Shown here piece after piece: positions 1-6,413 of a DNA stretch of 24,481 nucleotides. This stretch comes from a virus, in the IMG/VR virus record IMGVR_UViG_3300042863_003494, positions 1 through 24,481 of that record; one strand, written 5' to 3'. Every line of letters starts with the position of its first letter. Position 1 is the stretch's first letter. Both the position numbers and the translations under genes were made by a program. The notes below the pieces were generated by a model. The model ran no database searches and was not told the origin of the DNA. It worked only from the letters and a program-made list of their open reading frames with translations.

Positions 1-593
1 TGATGTCAGCGTTGATTTCTGCAGAAGAACTGTTAAGTCAAGCTTTGAATATGCAATCTTATGGTGCTGAAGCCATCATTATTATGGATTCTACAGGCAC
101 TTATATGCCAAAAGATGTTCAAGAAAGGATATCGCTCTTAGTAAATAATCTCTCTGTATCAGTTGGTTTTCATGGGCATAATAATCTAGGTCTTTCTGTT
201 GCAAATTCATTAGTTGCTGCTGAAAATGGGGCAGAAATAATTGATGCTTGTATTTGTGGATTTGGTGCTGGTGCTGGAAATACACCTTTAGAGTTAATCT
301 TGCCTGTATTAGAGAAAAACGGATTCAATACTTCAATAGACTTTAATGTTGTCATAAAAGAAGCAGAATCCGTTTTAGAATATTTGGTTCCTGAAATACC
401 AGTTGCAAATCCAGTAAATATTTTAACTGGATTGAATAAACTATTTTCTGGATTTGAAAAACCAATTATAAAAGCATCTAAGCTTTACAATATTGAATAT
501 TCTTCACTTATATTTGAGCTTGGAAATAGAAAATTAGTTGCTGGTCAAGAAGATCTTATTTTAGAAATAGCACAAAGTTTACAAAAAAAATGA
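1..593 (+). CDS. 4-hydroxy-2-oxovalerate aldolase-like protein, 5'-truncated by window edge
   Basis: This is the C-terminal 196 residues of a DRE-TIM metallo-aldolase of the DmpG/MhpE/BphI type, which splits 4-hydroxy-2-oxoacids into pyruvate and an aldehyde. Seen: the metal-binding HxH in GFHGHNNLGLSVANS (about residues 56-69), the GFGAGAGNTPLE loop (about 87-98), and a C-terminal section ending ELGNRKLVAGQEDLI that matches the region DmpG uses to contact its acylating aldehyde dehydrogenase partner. The first Met in the window lies where family members have an internal Met (MMSH-like), so the true start is upstream of the window; family length is about 340 residues. The stop at 591-593 faces the end of the minus-strand operon, 4 bases away. 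The sugar-gene setting suggests supply or modification of small carbonyl units, not aromatic degradation. A DmpF-like dehydrogenase just upstream would fit but cannot be seen. Confidence 0.85.
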   Translation, partial: MSALISAEELLSQALNMQSYGAEAIIIMDSTGTYMPKDVQERISLLVNNLSVSVGFHGHNNLGLSVANSLVAAENGAEIIDACICGFGAGAGNTPLELILPVLEKNGFNTSIDFNVVIKEAESVLEYLVPEIPVANPVNILTGLNKLFSGFEKPIIKASKLYNIEYSSLIFELGNRKLVAGQEDLILEIAQSLQKK

Positions 594-597
594 AAAA

Positions 598-888
598 CTA
601 AAATGCAATTTTTCCACGCAAAACATCGAATAACATCATCCAGTCAGCAATCTTTGCTTTGACTGGATTTTTAAATGCTGCGGGTTGATTTCTTTCAAAG
701 AAAAAATGACCACTCCAAGCAAATGGATAAACAACAAGTGGTGTTAGTAGCAAAAACCAGTAATATTCAAATCTAAAACATCCTACAATCCATAGAATTG
801 TAGCAACTTGTCCTAGCATATGAAGTCTTCTGCAAATTTTATTTTGATGCAAAAGAAGATAGTTTGCATAATATTCTTTCATACTCAT
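598..888 (-). CDS. Mpo1-like / DUF962 small membrane protein
   Basis: A 96-residue protein of the DUF962/YGL010w family. The yeast member Mpo1 is an iron-dependent dioxygenase acting on 2-hydroxy fatty acids; bacterial members are mostly uncharacterised. Seen: LLLHQNKICRRLHMLGQ near the N terminus, one strongly hydrophobic segment (WFLLLTPLVVYPFAWSG), then HFFFERNQPAAFKNP, with the conserved histidines and the E-x-N-x-P-A signature. The hydrophobic core implies a membrane location. A GTG at 897 is in frame but sits one base after an AGGAG. I chose the ATG at 888, which overlaps the upstream stop as ATGA and lies 10 bases after AGGAG. It is the last gene of the minus operon. A lipid-directed enzyme at the end of a sugar operon may point to lipid A or membrane remodelling, but that is conjecture. 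Confidence 0.85.
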   Translation of the reverse strand: MSMKEYYANYLLLHQNKICRRLHMLGQVATILWIVGCFRFEYYWFLLLTPLVVYPFAWSGHFFFERNQPAAFKNPVKAKIADWMMLFDVLRGKIAF

Positions 889-1655
889 ATAGTACACACT
901 CCTAATTTTTGAACAACTTTAGTTGCACAATCTTGAGCAAAATTAATTGCTCTATTGATATCTTTAGACCTTACCCATTCACAAACAAGCCCAGACATAA
1001 AAGTATCTCCTGCGCCTGACATATCCTTGCAATTTACTCTTTCAACTGGATGCATCAAGCTTCTATACTCACAGCCTTTGTCGGAATGAGTGATTATCAA
1101 CTTCTCATAAAGATTTAGTCTACATATTGTATGTTTTGTCTTTTCAAACTCTATGTGATTTATCTTTATATAATCACAATCCAAACACCAATCATCAAGA
1201 ATTTTTTTTGTATCGAGAAATATATTTTTATTATTTCTAGCAATAGTTGTTATATCAGATTCTTTTAAGAAGCCTTTGCAATAATCACTAATAACCAAGG
1301 CATCATAATGTACACCATCATAAAAATTATTTTTAATACTATTGACTAAATCTTGAGAAATTCGAGTAGCTTTATCATTAGTGTCCACTCTGATTAGAAG
1401 ACTATTAGTTCTTTCGTCAACATATCTAGTTTTGAAAATATTTTCTTCTTGAGTTACAAGTTTACATTTTGCACCAATAGCATTAATGTTTGCACAAACA
1501 TTAAGTGCCATACCCCCATTACTTTTCTCTTGTATTGGATTGAGTACAGGTGCTGGTCCTTCTGGAGCCAACCTAAAAGTGTGCCCATATATAAACACAT
1601 CTGTACATGAATCACCTATGACTAGTATATTTATATCTTTAAAATTTTCTTTCAT
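885..1655 (-). CDS. PfkB-family sugar kinase, HldE kinase-domain-like
   Basis: A 256-residue ribokinase-like protein closest in motif layout to the kinase half of HldE/RfaE, which phosphorylates heptose 7-phosphate at C1. Seen: N-terminal ILVIGDSCTDVFIYG followed by RLAPEGPAPVL (about 10-38; HldE has a RLSPEAPVPV-like stretch), NGGMALNVCANINAIGA for substrate and fold (47-61), SDYCKG (123-128), and DMSGAGDTF (211-219) with Asp217 as the expected catalytic base. It is shorter than HldE kinase domains (about 310-330 residues) and has no nucleotidyltransferase domain. No GmhA or HldD partner lies in the window, so the substrate may be another sugar phosphate. Its start overlaps the stop of the RmlC-like gene by 4 bases (ATGA), and its stop overlaps the start of the Mpo1-like gene, so translation is probably coupled. 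Confidence 0.85.
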   Translation of the reverse strand: MKENFKDINILVIGDSCTDVFIYGHTFRLAPEGPAPVLNPIQEKSNGGMALNVCANINAIGAKCKLVTQEENIFKTRYVDERTNSLLIRVDTNDKATRISQDLVNSIKNNFYDGVHYDALVISDYCKGFLKESDITTIARNNKNIFLDTKKILDDWCLDCDYIKINHIEFEKTKHTICRLNLYEKLIITHSDKGCEYRSLMHPVERVNCKDMSGAGDTFMSGLVCEWVRSKDINRAINFAQDCATKVVQKLGVCTI

Positions 1656-2158
1656 AATAATGGTATATTTTTATCTCTATCGGACAAAATAGGACTATCT
1701 AATAACCAATTTATACCTATTTTTGGATCTGACCATTTTACCGAGGTTTGAGAATCAACATCAGGATAATCTCCGTCATATGACCACTTATAGTGAAACA
1801 CTGCTTTTTCACTTAATACTAGATGTCCATTTAAGAATCCAGGGGGGACTAAAACACTGACTTTGTTTATATTTTCAGAGTCTAATACGTAATCTGTCCA
1901 GAACAAATATTGTTTTGATGTAGGGTCAAAATTTACAACAACTAATTGTATTTTCCCATAAACACAAGTGATTAGTTTCCAAGATTTATCAGTATGTAGA
2001 CCTCTTAAGACATTAAAATCAGAAGTTGCAATCTTGTCATGATTAAAGTCTAAAGCAGTTTCAGTGTTTTTCCATAAGGTGTAAAGTTCCCCACGATGAT
2101 CTTTGAAACTATCGTGAGTATACTCTTTAAGGCCTTCAAGGGTATTGACCCTAGCCAT
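1652..2158 (-). CDS. RmlC-like NDP-4-keto-6-deoxysugar 3,5-epimerase (cupin)
   Basis: A 168-residue cupin of the dTDP-4-dehydrorhamnose 3,5-epimerase family (usually about 180 residues). These enzymes epimerise C3 and/or C5 of 4-ketosugar nucleotides. Seen: DHRGELYTLW near the N terminus, NVLRGLH (49-55) with Arg52 and the catalytic His55, Lys61 followed by a TCVYGKIQLVVVNF strand, then VLVPPGFLNGHLVLS and a Tyr-rich FHYKWSYDGDYP, where the family places its second catalytic residue (Tyr). WSDPKIGINW near the end is also typical. Position 77 is Asn where many RmlC proteins have Asp. The ATG lies inside the last codons of the ColD-like gene (8-base overlap). Its expected substrate is the ketosugar of the same operon; which nucleotide carries it cannot be read from sequence. 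Confidence 0.88.
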   Translation of the reverse strand: MARVNTLEGLKEYTHDSFKDHRGELYTLWKNTETALDFNHDKIATSDFNVLRGLHTDKSWKLITCVYGKIQLVVVNFDPTSKQYLFWTDYVLDSENINKVSVLVPPGFLNGHLVLSEKAVFHYKWSYDGDYPDVDSQTSVKWSDPKIGINWLLDSPILSDRDKNIPLL

Positions 2159-3320
2159 TTAACACCTCAAGTAACTTCAAAATCTTTTCTTTCCCTAGCC
2201 CTGGATAATTGCCAATATACCAAGAAAAGTTATGAATATGCTCAATAACTGGATAGTCAGAAAAATCTTGATGAATAGATTTAAAGTAAGGTTGTCTCAT
2301 TTGATTTCCACCACCAGACAATCCTCTCCTAAATTCAATTCCATTATCAGAGAGTTTATTCTCTAAAGCATTTCTTTTATCAAAATTAGATTCCTTAAGT
2401 ATAACGATGAAAGCATAGTTACAATTGCCCTCAGTGTTGATTGCAATGTGATACTTTTCAGGACTTAAATTTGATATAAATAAATCGAAATTATCTATAC
2501 GCTCTTGATTTTTATTATCGAGCTTTGGCAACTGAGACAAACCAATAACAGCATTGATTTCAGTACTTCTAAAATTGTGTGATGGCCGCAAGAAAATAAA
2601 ATCAGGATTCAAATCTGGATTTGCTTCAATGATAGCTTCTTTCATACAAACACTGGTCATTTCTCTTGTCATTCCGTGAGATCTTAAAGCACGGCAAACT
2701 TGATAAAATTCCTCATTATTGGTAGAAATCATTCCGCCTTCAATAGTAGACATGTGGTGAGCAAAATAAAAACTAAAGTTGCTAGCAAATCCAAAGTTTC
2801 CAACTTTGCAGCCTCGAAAAGTTGTTCCATGAGATTCACAAACATCTTCAATAAGCAAAATATTATTTGCTTCACAGATTCCTAAAAGTTCATCAGTAAT
2901 ACCATTGATTCCTAAAACGTGAGTTAAGAATATAGCTTTAGTGTTAGGAGTGATTGCTGCTTTTAGTTTATCAATATCAAAAGAAAGATTTGTAAAATTT
3001 ACATCTACAAAAACTAATTTATGCCCTGCAAATAATACTGAAGAAATGTCAGAAATCCAAGTAAGAGGAGGAACAATAATTTCTCCTTCTCCTATCATAT
3101 GAGCAATAGCAAGCATAGTTAATTCATTTGCTGATGCTCCTGAGTTTACAAAAAGATTATATGAAGTTCCTAACCATTCACCCCATGCTTTTTCAAATTC
3201 GGCAACTTTGGGACCATTTGTAAGCTTGGGAATTGTATCTTGAGACAAAAAATCAATAACAGACTTAACGTCTTCTTTATCGATATTGTCATTCATCAAA
3301 GGTAAATAAAACTGATTCAT
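2151..3320 (-). CDS. ColD-like PLP-dependent NDP-4-keto-6-deoxysugar 3-dehydratase
   Basis: A 389-residue protein with the fold and motifs of DegT/DnrJ/EryC1/StrS aminotransferases, in which the PLP-anchoring lysine is replaced by histidine. The motif reads FSFYFAHHMSTIEGG, with His188 aligned to the lysine position. His at this position marks the 3-dehydratases ColD (GDP-4-keto-6-deoxymannose; 388 residues, His188 from memory) and DdhC/RfbH (CDP sugars). Other agreements with ColD are IEDVCESHGTTF (158-168), RALRSHGMTRE just after the active site, and IEFRRGLSGGG near the C terminus. The length fits ColD better than the longer, iron-sulfur-containing DdhC. The reaction would be removal of the C3 hydroxyl to give a 3,6-dideoxy-4-ketosugar. 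Its start is 2 bases after the stop of the E1-beta-like gene, and it lies just upstream of a RmlC-like epimerase. Confidence 0.88.
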   Translation of the reverse strand: MNQFYLPLMNDNIDKEDVKSVIDFLSQDTIPKLTNGPKVAEFEKAWGEWLGTSYNLFVNSGASANELTMLAIAHMIGEGEIIVPPLTWISDISSVLFAGHKLVFVDVNFTNLSFDIDKLKAAITPNTKAIFLTHVLGINGITDELLGICEANNILLIEDVCESHGTTFRGCKVGNFGFASNFSFYFAHHMSTIEGGMISTNNEEFYQVCRALRSHGMTREMTSVCMKEAIIEANPDLNPDFIFLRPSHNFRSTEINAVIGLSQLPKLDNKNQERIDNFDLFISNLSPEKYHIAINTEGNCNYAFIVILKESNFDKRNALENKLSDNGIEFRRGLSGGGNQMRQPYFKSIHQDFSDYPVIEHIHNFSWYIGNYPGLGKEKILKLLEVLNG

Positions 3321-3321
3321 T

Positions 3322-3858
3322 CTATTTCTCGTTATAAAAATCTCCCCACTCTACTAATACAGTGGGTCTATTGTCTGTTCTTAAGTAAGCATGTTTGTAA
3401 GCATCAAAAATCTGATTTGGTTCATCTAATCTAATAATATCTACAAAATCACACATTGCCTTGAATCCGCCAGTAAAGTCCGCTATATGTTGATGCTGAG
3501 GATGTAAAGGTCTTTGGGAGCCGATAGATGTTCTTATGATGATTTTTGGCTTATAACCACCATCTGACATTACTTTTATTTTATCAACATGATTAACCAG
3601 TTGATTTGCTGCTAATAAAAGAAAGTTCCACCTAGGATAGATTGAAATTGGTACAGTTCCATTTAATGCCATTCCTAGAGTCATACCCATTTGCATATCT
3701 TCGTTGACAGGAACTTCAAGCAATTTAGACTTATCTATGTTAGCAAGAGTATTTGTCATTGCTGTGCCTGGATATTCAACAGCCTGACCCAAAAACAATG
3801 TGTCATTTTGTTCACCAAGCCATTCCATAGAACGTTTTAGTTCGTCAAAATATTTCAT
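3322..3858 (-). CDS. E1-beta-like TPP enzyme subunit (transketolase pyrimidine-binding domain only)
   Basis: A 178-residue protein resembling the N-terminal half of 2-oxoacid dehydrogenase E1 beta subunits. Seen: LLEVPVNEDMQMGMTLGMALNG (47-67 region) with Glu53 where the family has the glutamate that activates the thiamine diphosphate aminopyrimidine, then YPRWNFLLLAANQLVNHVDK, matching the conserved stretch in which E1-beta contacts the cofactor. Usual E1-beta length is about 325 residues; the C-terminal transketolase domain is absent. An in-frame start at 3900 would add 14 residues lying within the alpha gene. I chose the ATG at 3858, which shares a base with the alpha stop (TAATG). With the alpha-like gene it should form a two-subunit TPP enzyme. 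Next to a ColD-like dehydratase, a role in adding a two-carbon unit to a ketosugar is likelier than in central metabolism, since no E2 or E3 is present. Confidence 0.85.
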   Translation of the reverse strand: MKYFDELKRSMEWLGEQNDTLFLGQAVEYPGTAMTNTLANIDKSKLLEVPVNEDMQMGMTLGMALNGTVPISIYPRWNFLLLAANQLVNHVDKIKVMSDGGYKPKIIIRTSIGSQRPLHPQHQHIADFTGGFKAMCDFVDIIRLDEPNQIFDAYKHAYLRTDNRPTVLVEWGDFYNEK

Positions 3859-4463
3859 TAAAATTGAATCCTTTTTCCAGCACCAGCATGAGGATAGCAT
3901 GACTGGTAACTATAATGAATAATTTTTTCTTTATTTTCATTAAAAGTAAGATCAACTGTATTCCAAACTTTACGAGTATCTGTGCAAACTGATTTATTGT
4001 TGTCCTCAACTACAAATGTAATAGGCAAATCATGATTGACAGCATACTTGTAATTTTCAAAAAATGTACCAGTTTCTGAAGCCATATCTCCAACAAAACA
4101 CCAAACGTGATTTTTTAGATTTTTTCTTTTGATATCCATAGCCACACCAGTAGCAATTGGTATGCTTCCAGTGACTATAGCAGAAGAATAAATACGATAT
4201 TCTGGATAGCAAAGTGTGATAGATTTACCATCCAAAATATCTTGCATAAGGGTTTCTTGAGGCACACCTTTCAACAAACATTGATAGTGTGATCTCCAAG
4301 TGCAGAAAATCCAGTCATCATCAGAAATGTTTTCAAAAACATTAATAATTTGCTCTTCATTTCCATCATAAAGATGCACTGGAGACTTAATCACTCCTGT
4401 GTTAAATATTTCTGCAACTTTTGTTTCAAAGTCAATAAGTTCTTGTTCAGTGTACTTTTTCAT
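3858..4463 (-). CDS. E1-alpha-like TPP enzyme subunit, short form
   Basis: A 201-residue protein of the pyruvate dehydrogenase E1-alpha type (usual length 320-360). Seen: VHLYDGNEEQI (29-39), matching the HlsiGqEA-like entry motif, WRSHYQCLLKG (56-66), matching RsHg/RdHahyLakG, and the thiamine diphosphate/magnesium motif GDM-x(27)-NN between residues 125 and 156 (VGDMASETGTFFENYKYA, then FVVEDNN). Thus the diphosphate-binding half is kept and the C-terminal helical part is trimmed. The ATG overlaps the preceding SDR stop as ATGA, and its stop overlaps the beta start (TAATG), so the two subunits are probably made in equal amounts. No lipoyl E2 is nearby, which argues against a dehydrogenase complex and for a carboligase-type role, as in some branched-sugar pathways. 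Confidence 0.87.
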   Translation of the reverse strand: MKKYTEQELIDFETKVAEIFNTGVIKSPVHLYDGNEEQIINVFENISDDDWIFCTWRSHYQCLLKGVPQETLMQDILDGKSITLCYPEYRIYSSAIVTGSIPIATGVAMDIKRKNLKNHVWCFVGDMASETGTFFENYKYAVNHDLPITFVVEDNNKSVCTDTRKVWNTVDLTFNENKEKIIHYSYQSCYPHAGAGKRIQF

Positions 4464-5419
4464 TTACTTAGATAATTTTCTTGATACCAAGCAACTGTTT
4501 TCTCAATGCCTTCTTGAAAGGTAAATTGTGGCTTGAACCCAAGCTCACTTGATATTCTTTCAGTACTTACCATTCTAAAAGGAATAGTAGTAGGTTTAGA
4601 ATTGTCCCAAACAACATCTGGATTTTTGCCAGTTGCTTTTAAAATACAATCTAAGATCTCACCAATTGTAATAGTTTGACCCATTCCAACATTGTATGGT
4701 CGCATTGGTATGCCTTTTTCCAGCACAAGCAAAGCAGCATTTACAACATCTTCTACATAAAGAAAATCTCTTACAACATCAGGACTTCCCCAAGCAGTAA
4801 ATGGATTTTCGCCAGTTAAGACTCTATTGATTAATGCTGGTACAACGTGGCAAGTCTTGGTGTCATAATTATCATATGGACCAAAAATTGCTGTACCCCT
4901 AGTGAGCATAATCTCAGTGTTAGAAAACTTGGAGACATGCTCCATAAGTTTTTCACGATATCTTCGCATCCAGCCATAACCATAATAAGCCTTGTATGGT
5001 TCATCATCCCAATATTCATCCTCAGTAATTGGATACCGCCTATCAGGATAACCAGTCGAGCTATTTAAGTCCAGGAACTTCTTTACGCCTGTTTGATTAC
5101 AAGCATCTAAAACATTTCCCAATACATTGATGTTTTGAATTGAAATTTGAATATCTGTAGGCACAGTAGATGGATGAGCAATGTTTCCTCCACTATGAAT
5201 GACATAATCTGCATCTTCAACTAACTTGATACAATCATCAATATTAGTCAAATCACAAAATGGCATCACAGTGATATTTTCTACTTTTGTTTGAAGAGGC
5301 TTGTGGTGAATATGTGTAAATACGTTCGCTCCTCTCTTGAAGAGCCCTTCTATATAGTTACTGCCCAAAAATCCACTACCGCCAGTTACAACAACTTTCT
5401 TTCCTTCAAAAAAACTCAT
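4460..5419 (-). CDS. GDP-L-fucose synthase-like extended SDR with Y-x3-R active site
   Basis: A 319-residue NAD(P)-dependent epimerase/dehydratase. Seen: Rossmann motif VTGGSGFLGS (11-20), NSSTGYPDRRYPITEDEYW (119-137), which matches the SSxxYP...PixE segment of GDP-fucose synthase (Fcl/GMER), and the C-terminal DFLYVEDV and YNVGMGQTITIGEI motifs. The catalytic tetrad position reads Tyr148-Gly-Trp-Met-Arg152: the usual lysine of YxxxK is arginine. The expected role is epimerisation and/or reduction of a 4-ketosugar nucleotide made by its neighbours. It lies 9 bases after the paralogous SDR (5429-6403), with a GGGGAAT sequence just before its ATG, and its stop overlaps the E1-alpha start. Paralogy with the preceding gene and its opposite defect (Tyr lost, Lys kept) make a heterodimer worth considering. 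Confidence 0.87.
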   Translation of the reverse strand: MSFFEGKKVVVTGGSGFLGSNYIEGLFKRGANVFTHIHHKPLQTKVENITVMPFCDLTNIDDCIKLVEDADYVIHSGGNIAHPSTVPTDIQISIQNINVLGNVLDACNQTGVKKFLDLNSSTGYPDRRYPITEDEYWDDEPYKAYYGYGWMRRYREKLMEHVSKFSNTEIMLTRGTAIFGPYDNYDTKTCHVVPALINRVLTGENPFTAWGSPDVVRDFLYVEDVVNAALLVLEKGIPMRPYNVGMGQTITIGEILDCILKATGKNPDVVWDNSKPTTIPFRMVSTERISSELGFKPQFTFQEGIEKTVAWYQENYLSK

Positions 5420-5428
5420 ATTATTCCC

Positions 5429-6403
5429 CTAATGATTGACAAATACATTATAGCGCTGATCTAAAGTATTTTTATTATTTTTGAACCATTCTGTCACTAC
5501 TCTGATGCCGTCCTCAAGTGAAGTGTTTGACTTAATTCCAAAACTTTCTGCCCTTTCAGTTGACATAATTCTAATTGCATCACCATTACCTTTATCTACA
5601 AGCCATTTTACTTCTAGATTTTCTTTACCAGATGTCTTGACAACAACATCAACTAACTCCTTGATTGTAAATCCTTTTCCAGAGCCTAAGTTAACAGGTA
5701 ATGTAACTTTGTTTTCCACACACTTGATCATAGCGTCAGCAACATCATCAGCAAAAATAAAATCACGAATTGGTGATCCATTTCCCCAAACTTCAAGCAC
5801 ATCATTTTCTTGTGCTTTCCTGATCAAAGATGGGATTACCATAGAATTGACTGGATTGAAATTATCATATTTGCCAAAAATATTTGCTGGTCTTACAATT
5901 GAAACTTTATCCCATCCATATTGAATTGAATATGCCTCTGCCTGTAGTTCTCCCATTCTTTTAGCCCATCCAGCAAACTTATCATTTGGTGACGGAAAAC
6001 TTGTCCACACATCGTCTTCATGAAAAACATCTGCAGGAGAATAAACTCCCACTGAACTTGTGTAAAGATACCATTGAACATCTGCTCTTCTTGCTGCTTC
6101 CATCATATTGGTGTTGAACTGAAGCATAGGAATCATAAAATCAGCAGGTTGGGTTGCACATACTTGAGGCGAACCCTTAACTCCTATGATATTGAAGACA
6201 AAATCTTTGCCTTGACAGATCTCTTCACAGTTATGTAGATACCTTAAGTCTTTATTCACAAAACTAACTTCTGGTTCTAAATCTGTTGGAAGATGTAAAT
6301 CAGCGATTGTAACTTTTGCCCCTAATGCTAATATCTTGGAGACTAAAGCCCTTCCGACCATTCCAGCACCACCAGTCACTAATACATTTTTATTTTGAAA
6401 CAT
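5429..6403 (-). CDS. GDP-L-fucose synthase-like extended SDR lacking the catalytic Tyr
   Basis: A 324-residue extended SDR. Seen: NAD(P)-binding VTGGAGMVGRAL (9-20), the TSSVGVYSP strand (115-123), PANIFGKYDNFNP, close to the family's TNLYGPHDNF-type segment, and DFIFADDVADA and NLGSGKGFTIKEL further on. At the active site it reads Phe143-Ala144-Gly-Trp-Ala-Lys148; aligned to E. coli Fcl (Tyr-Ala-Ile-Ala-Lys), the catalytic tyrosine falls on Ala144 while the lysine is kept. Unless Phe143 or a shifted residue compensates, standard SDR chemistry would be impaired. AAGGAT lies about 6 bases before the ATG, a good ribosome binding site. It follows the first operon gene by 10 bases and precedes its paralogue by 9. 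It may be a structural or regulatory partner of the next SDR, or catalyse a different step. Confidence 0.86.
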   Translation of the reverse strand: MFQNKNVLVTGGAGMVGRALVSKILALGAKVTIADLHLPTDLEPEVSFVNKDLRYLHNCEEICQGKDFVFNIIGVKGSPQVCATQPADFMIPMLQFNTNMMEAARRADVQWYLYTSSVGVYSPADVFHEDDVWTSFPSPNDKFAGWAKRMGELQAEAYSIQYGWDKVSIVRPANIFGKYDNFNPVNSMVIPSLIRKAQENDVLEVWGNGSPIRDFIFADDVADAMIKCVENKVTLPVNLGSGKGFTIKELVDVVVKTSGKENLEVKWLVDKGNGDAIRIMSTERAESFGIKSNTSLEDGIRVVTEWFKNNKNTLDQRYNVFVNH

Positions 6404-6413
6404 TTTTGTATCC

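Noticed and set aside
594-597. Terminator at the convergent junction of the aldolase and the minus operon
   Set aside because: Only four bases separate the genes and no hairpin with T-run is visible; the same applies at 8909/8910 and 18077/18080.
889-897. GTG start for the Mpo1-like gene
   Set aside because: It is one base after AGGAG, too close for ribosome binding; the ATG at 888 has proper spacing and overlaps the upstream stop.
2151-3320. Calling the PLP protein a sugar aminotransferase
   Set aside because: The lysine that forms the internal aldimine is replaced by His in the AHHMSTIEGG motif, which marks the 3-dehydratase branch.
3859-3900. Upstream in-frame start for the E1-beta-like gene
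   Set aside because: It would add a Cys/Trp-rich stretch lying within the alpha gene; the ATG at 3858 overlapping the alpha stop (TAATG) is the natural start.
5481-5924. 147-residue open frame on the plus strand
   Set aside because: It lies entirely antisense to a well-supported SDR gene and its translation shows no recognisable motif; it is a shadow frame.
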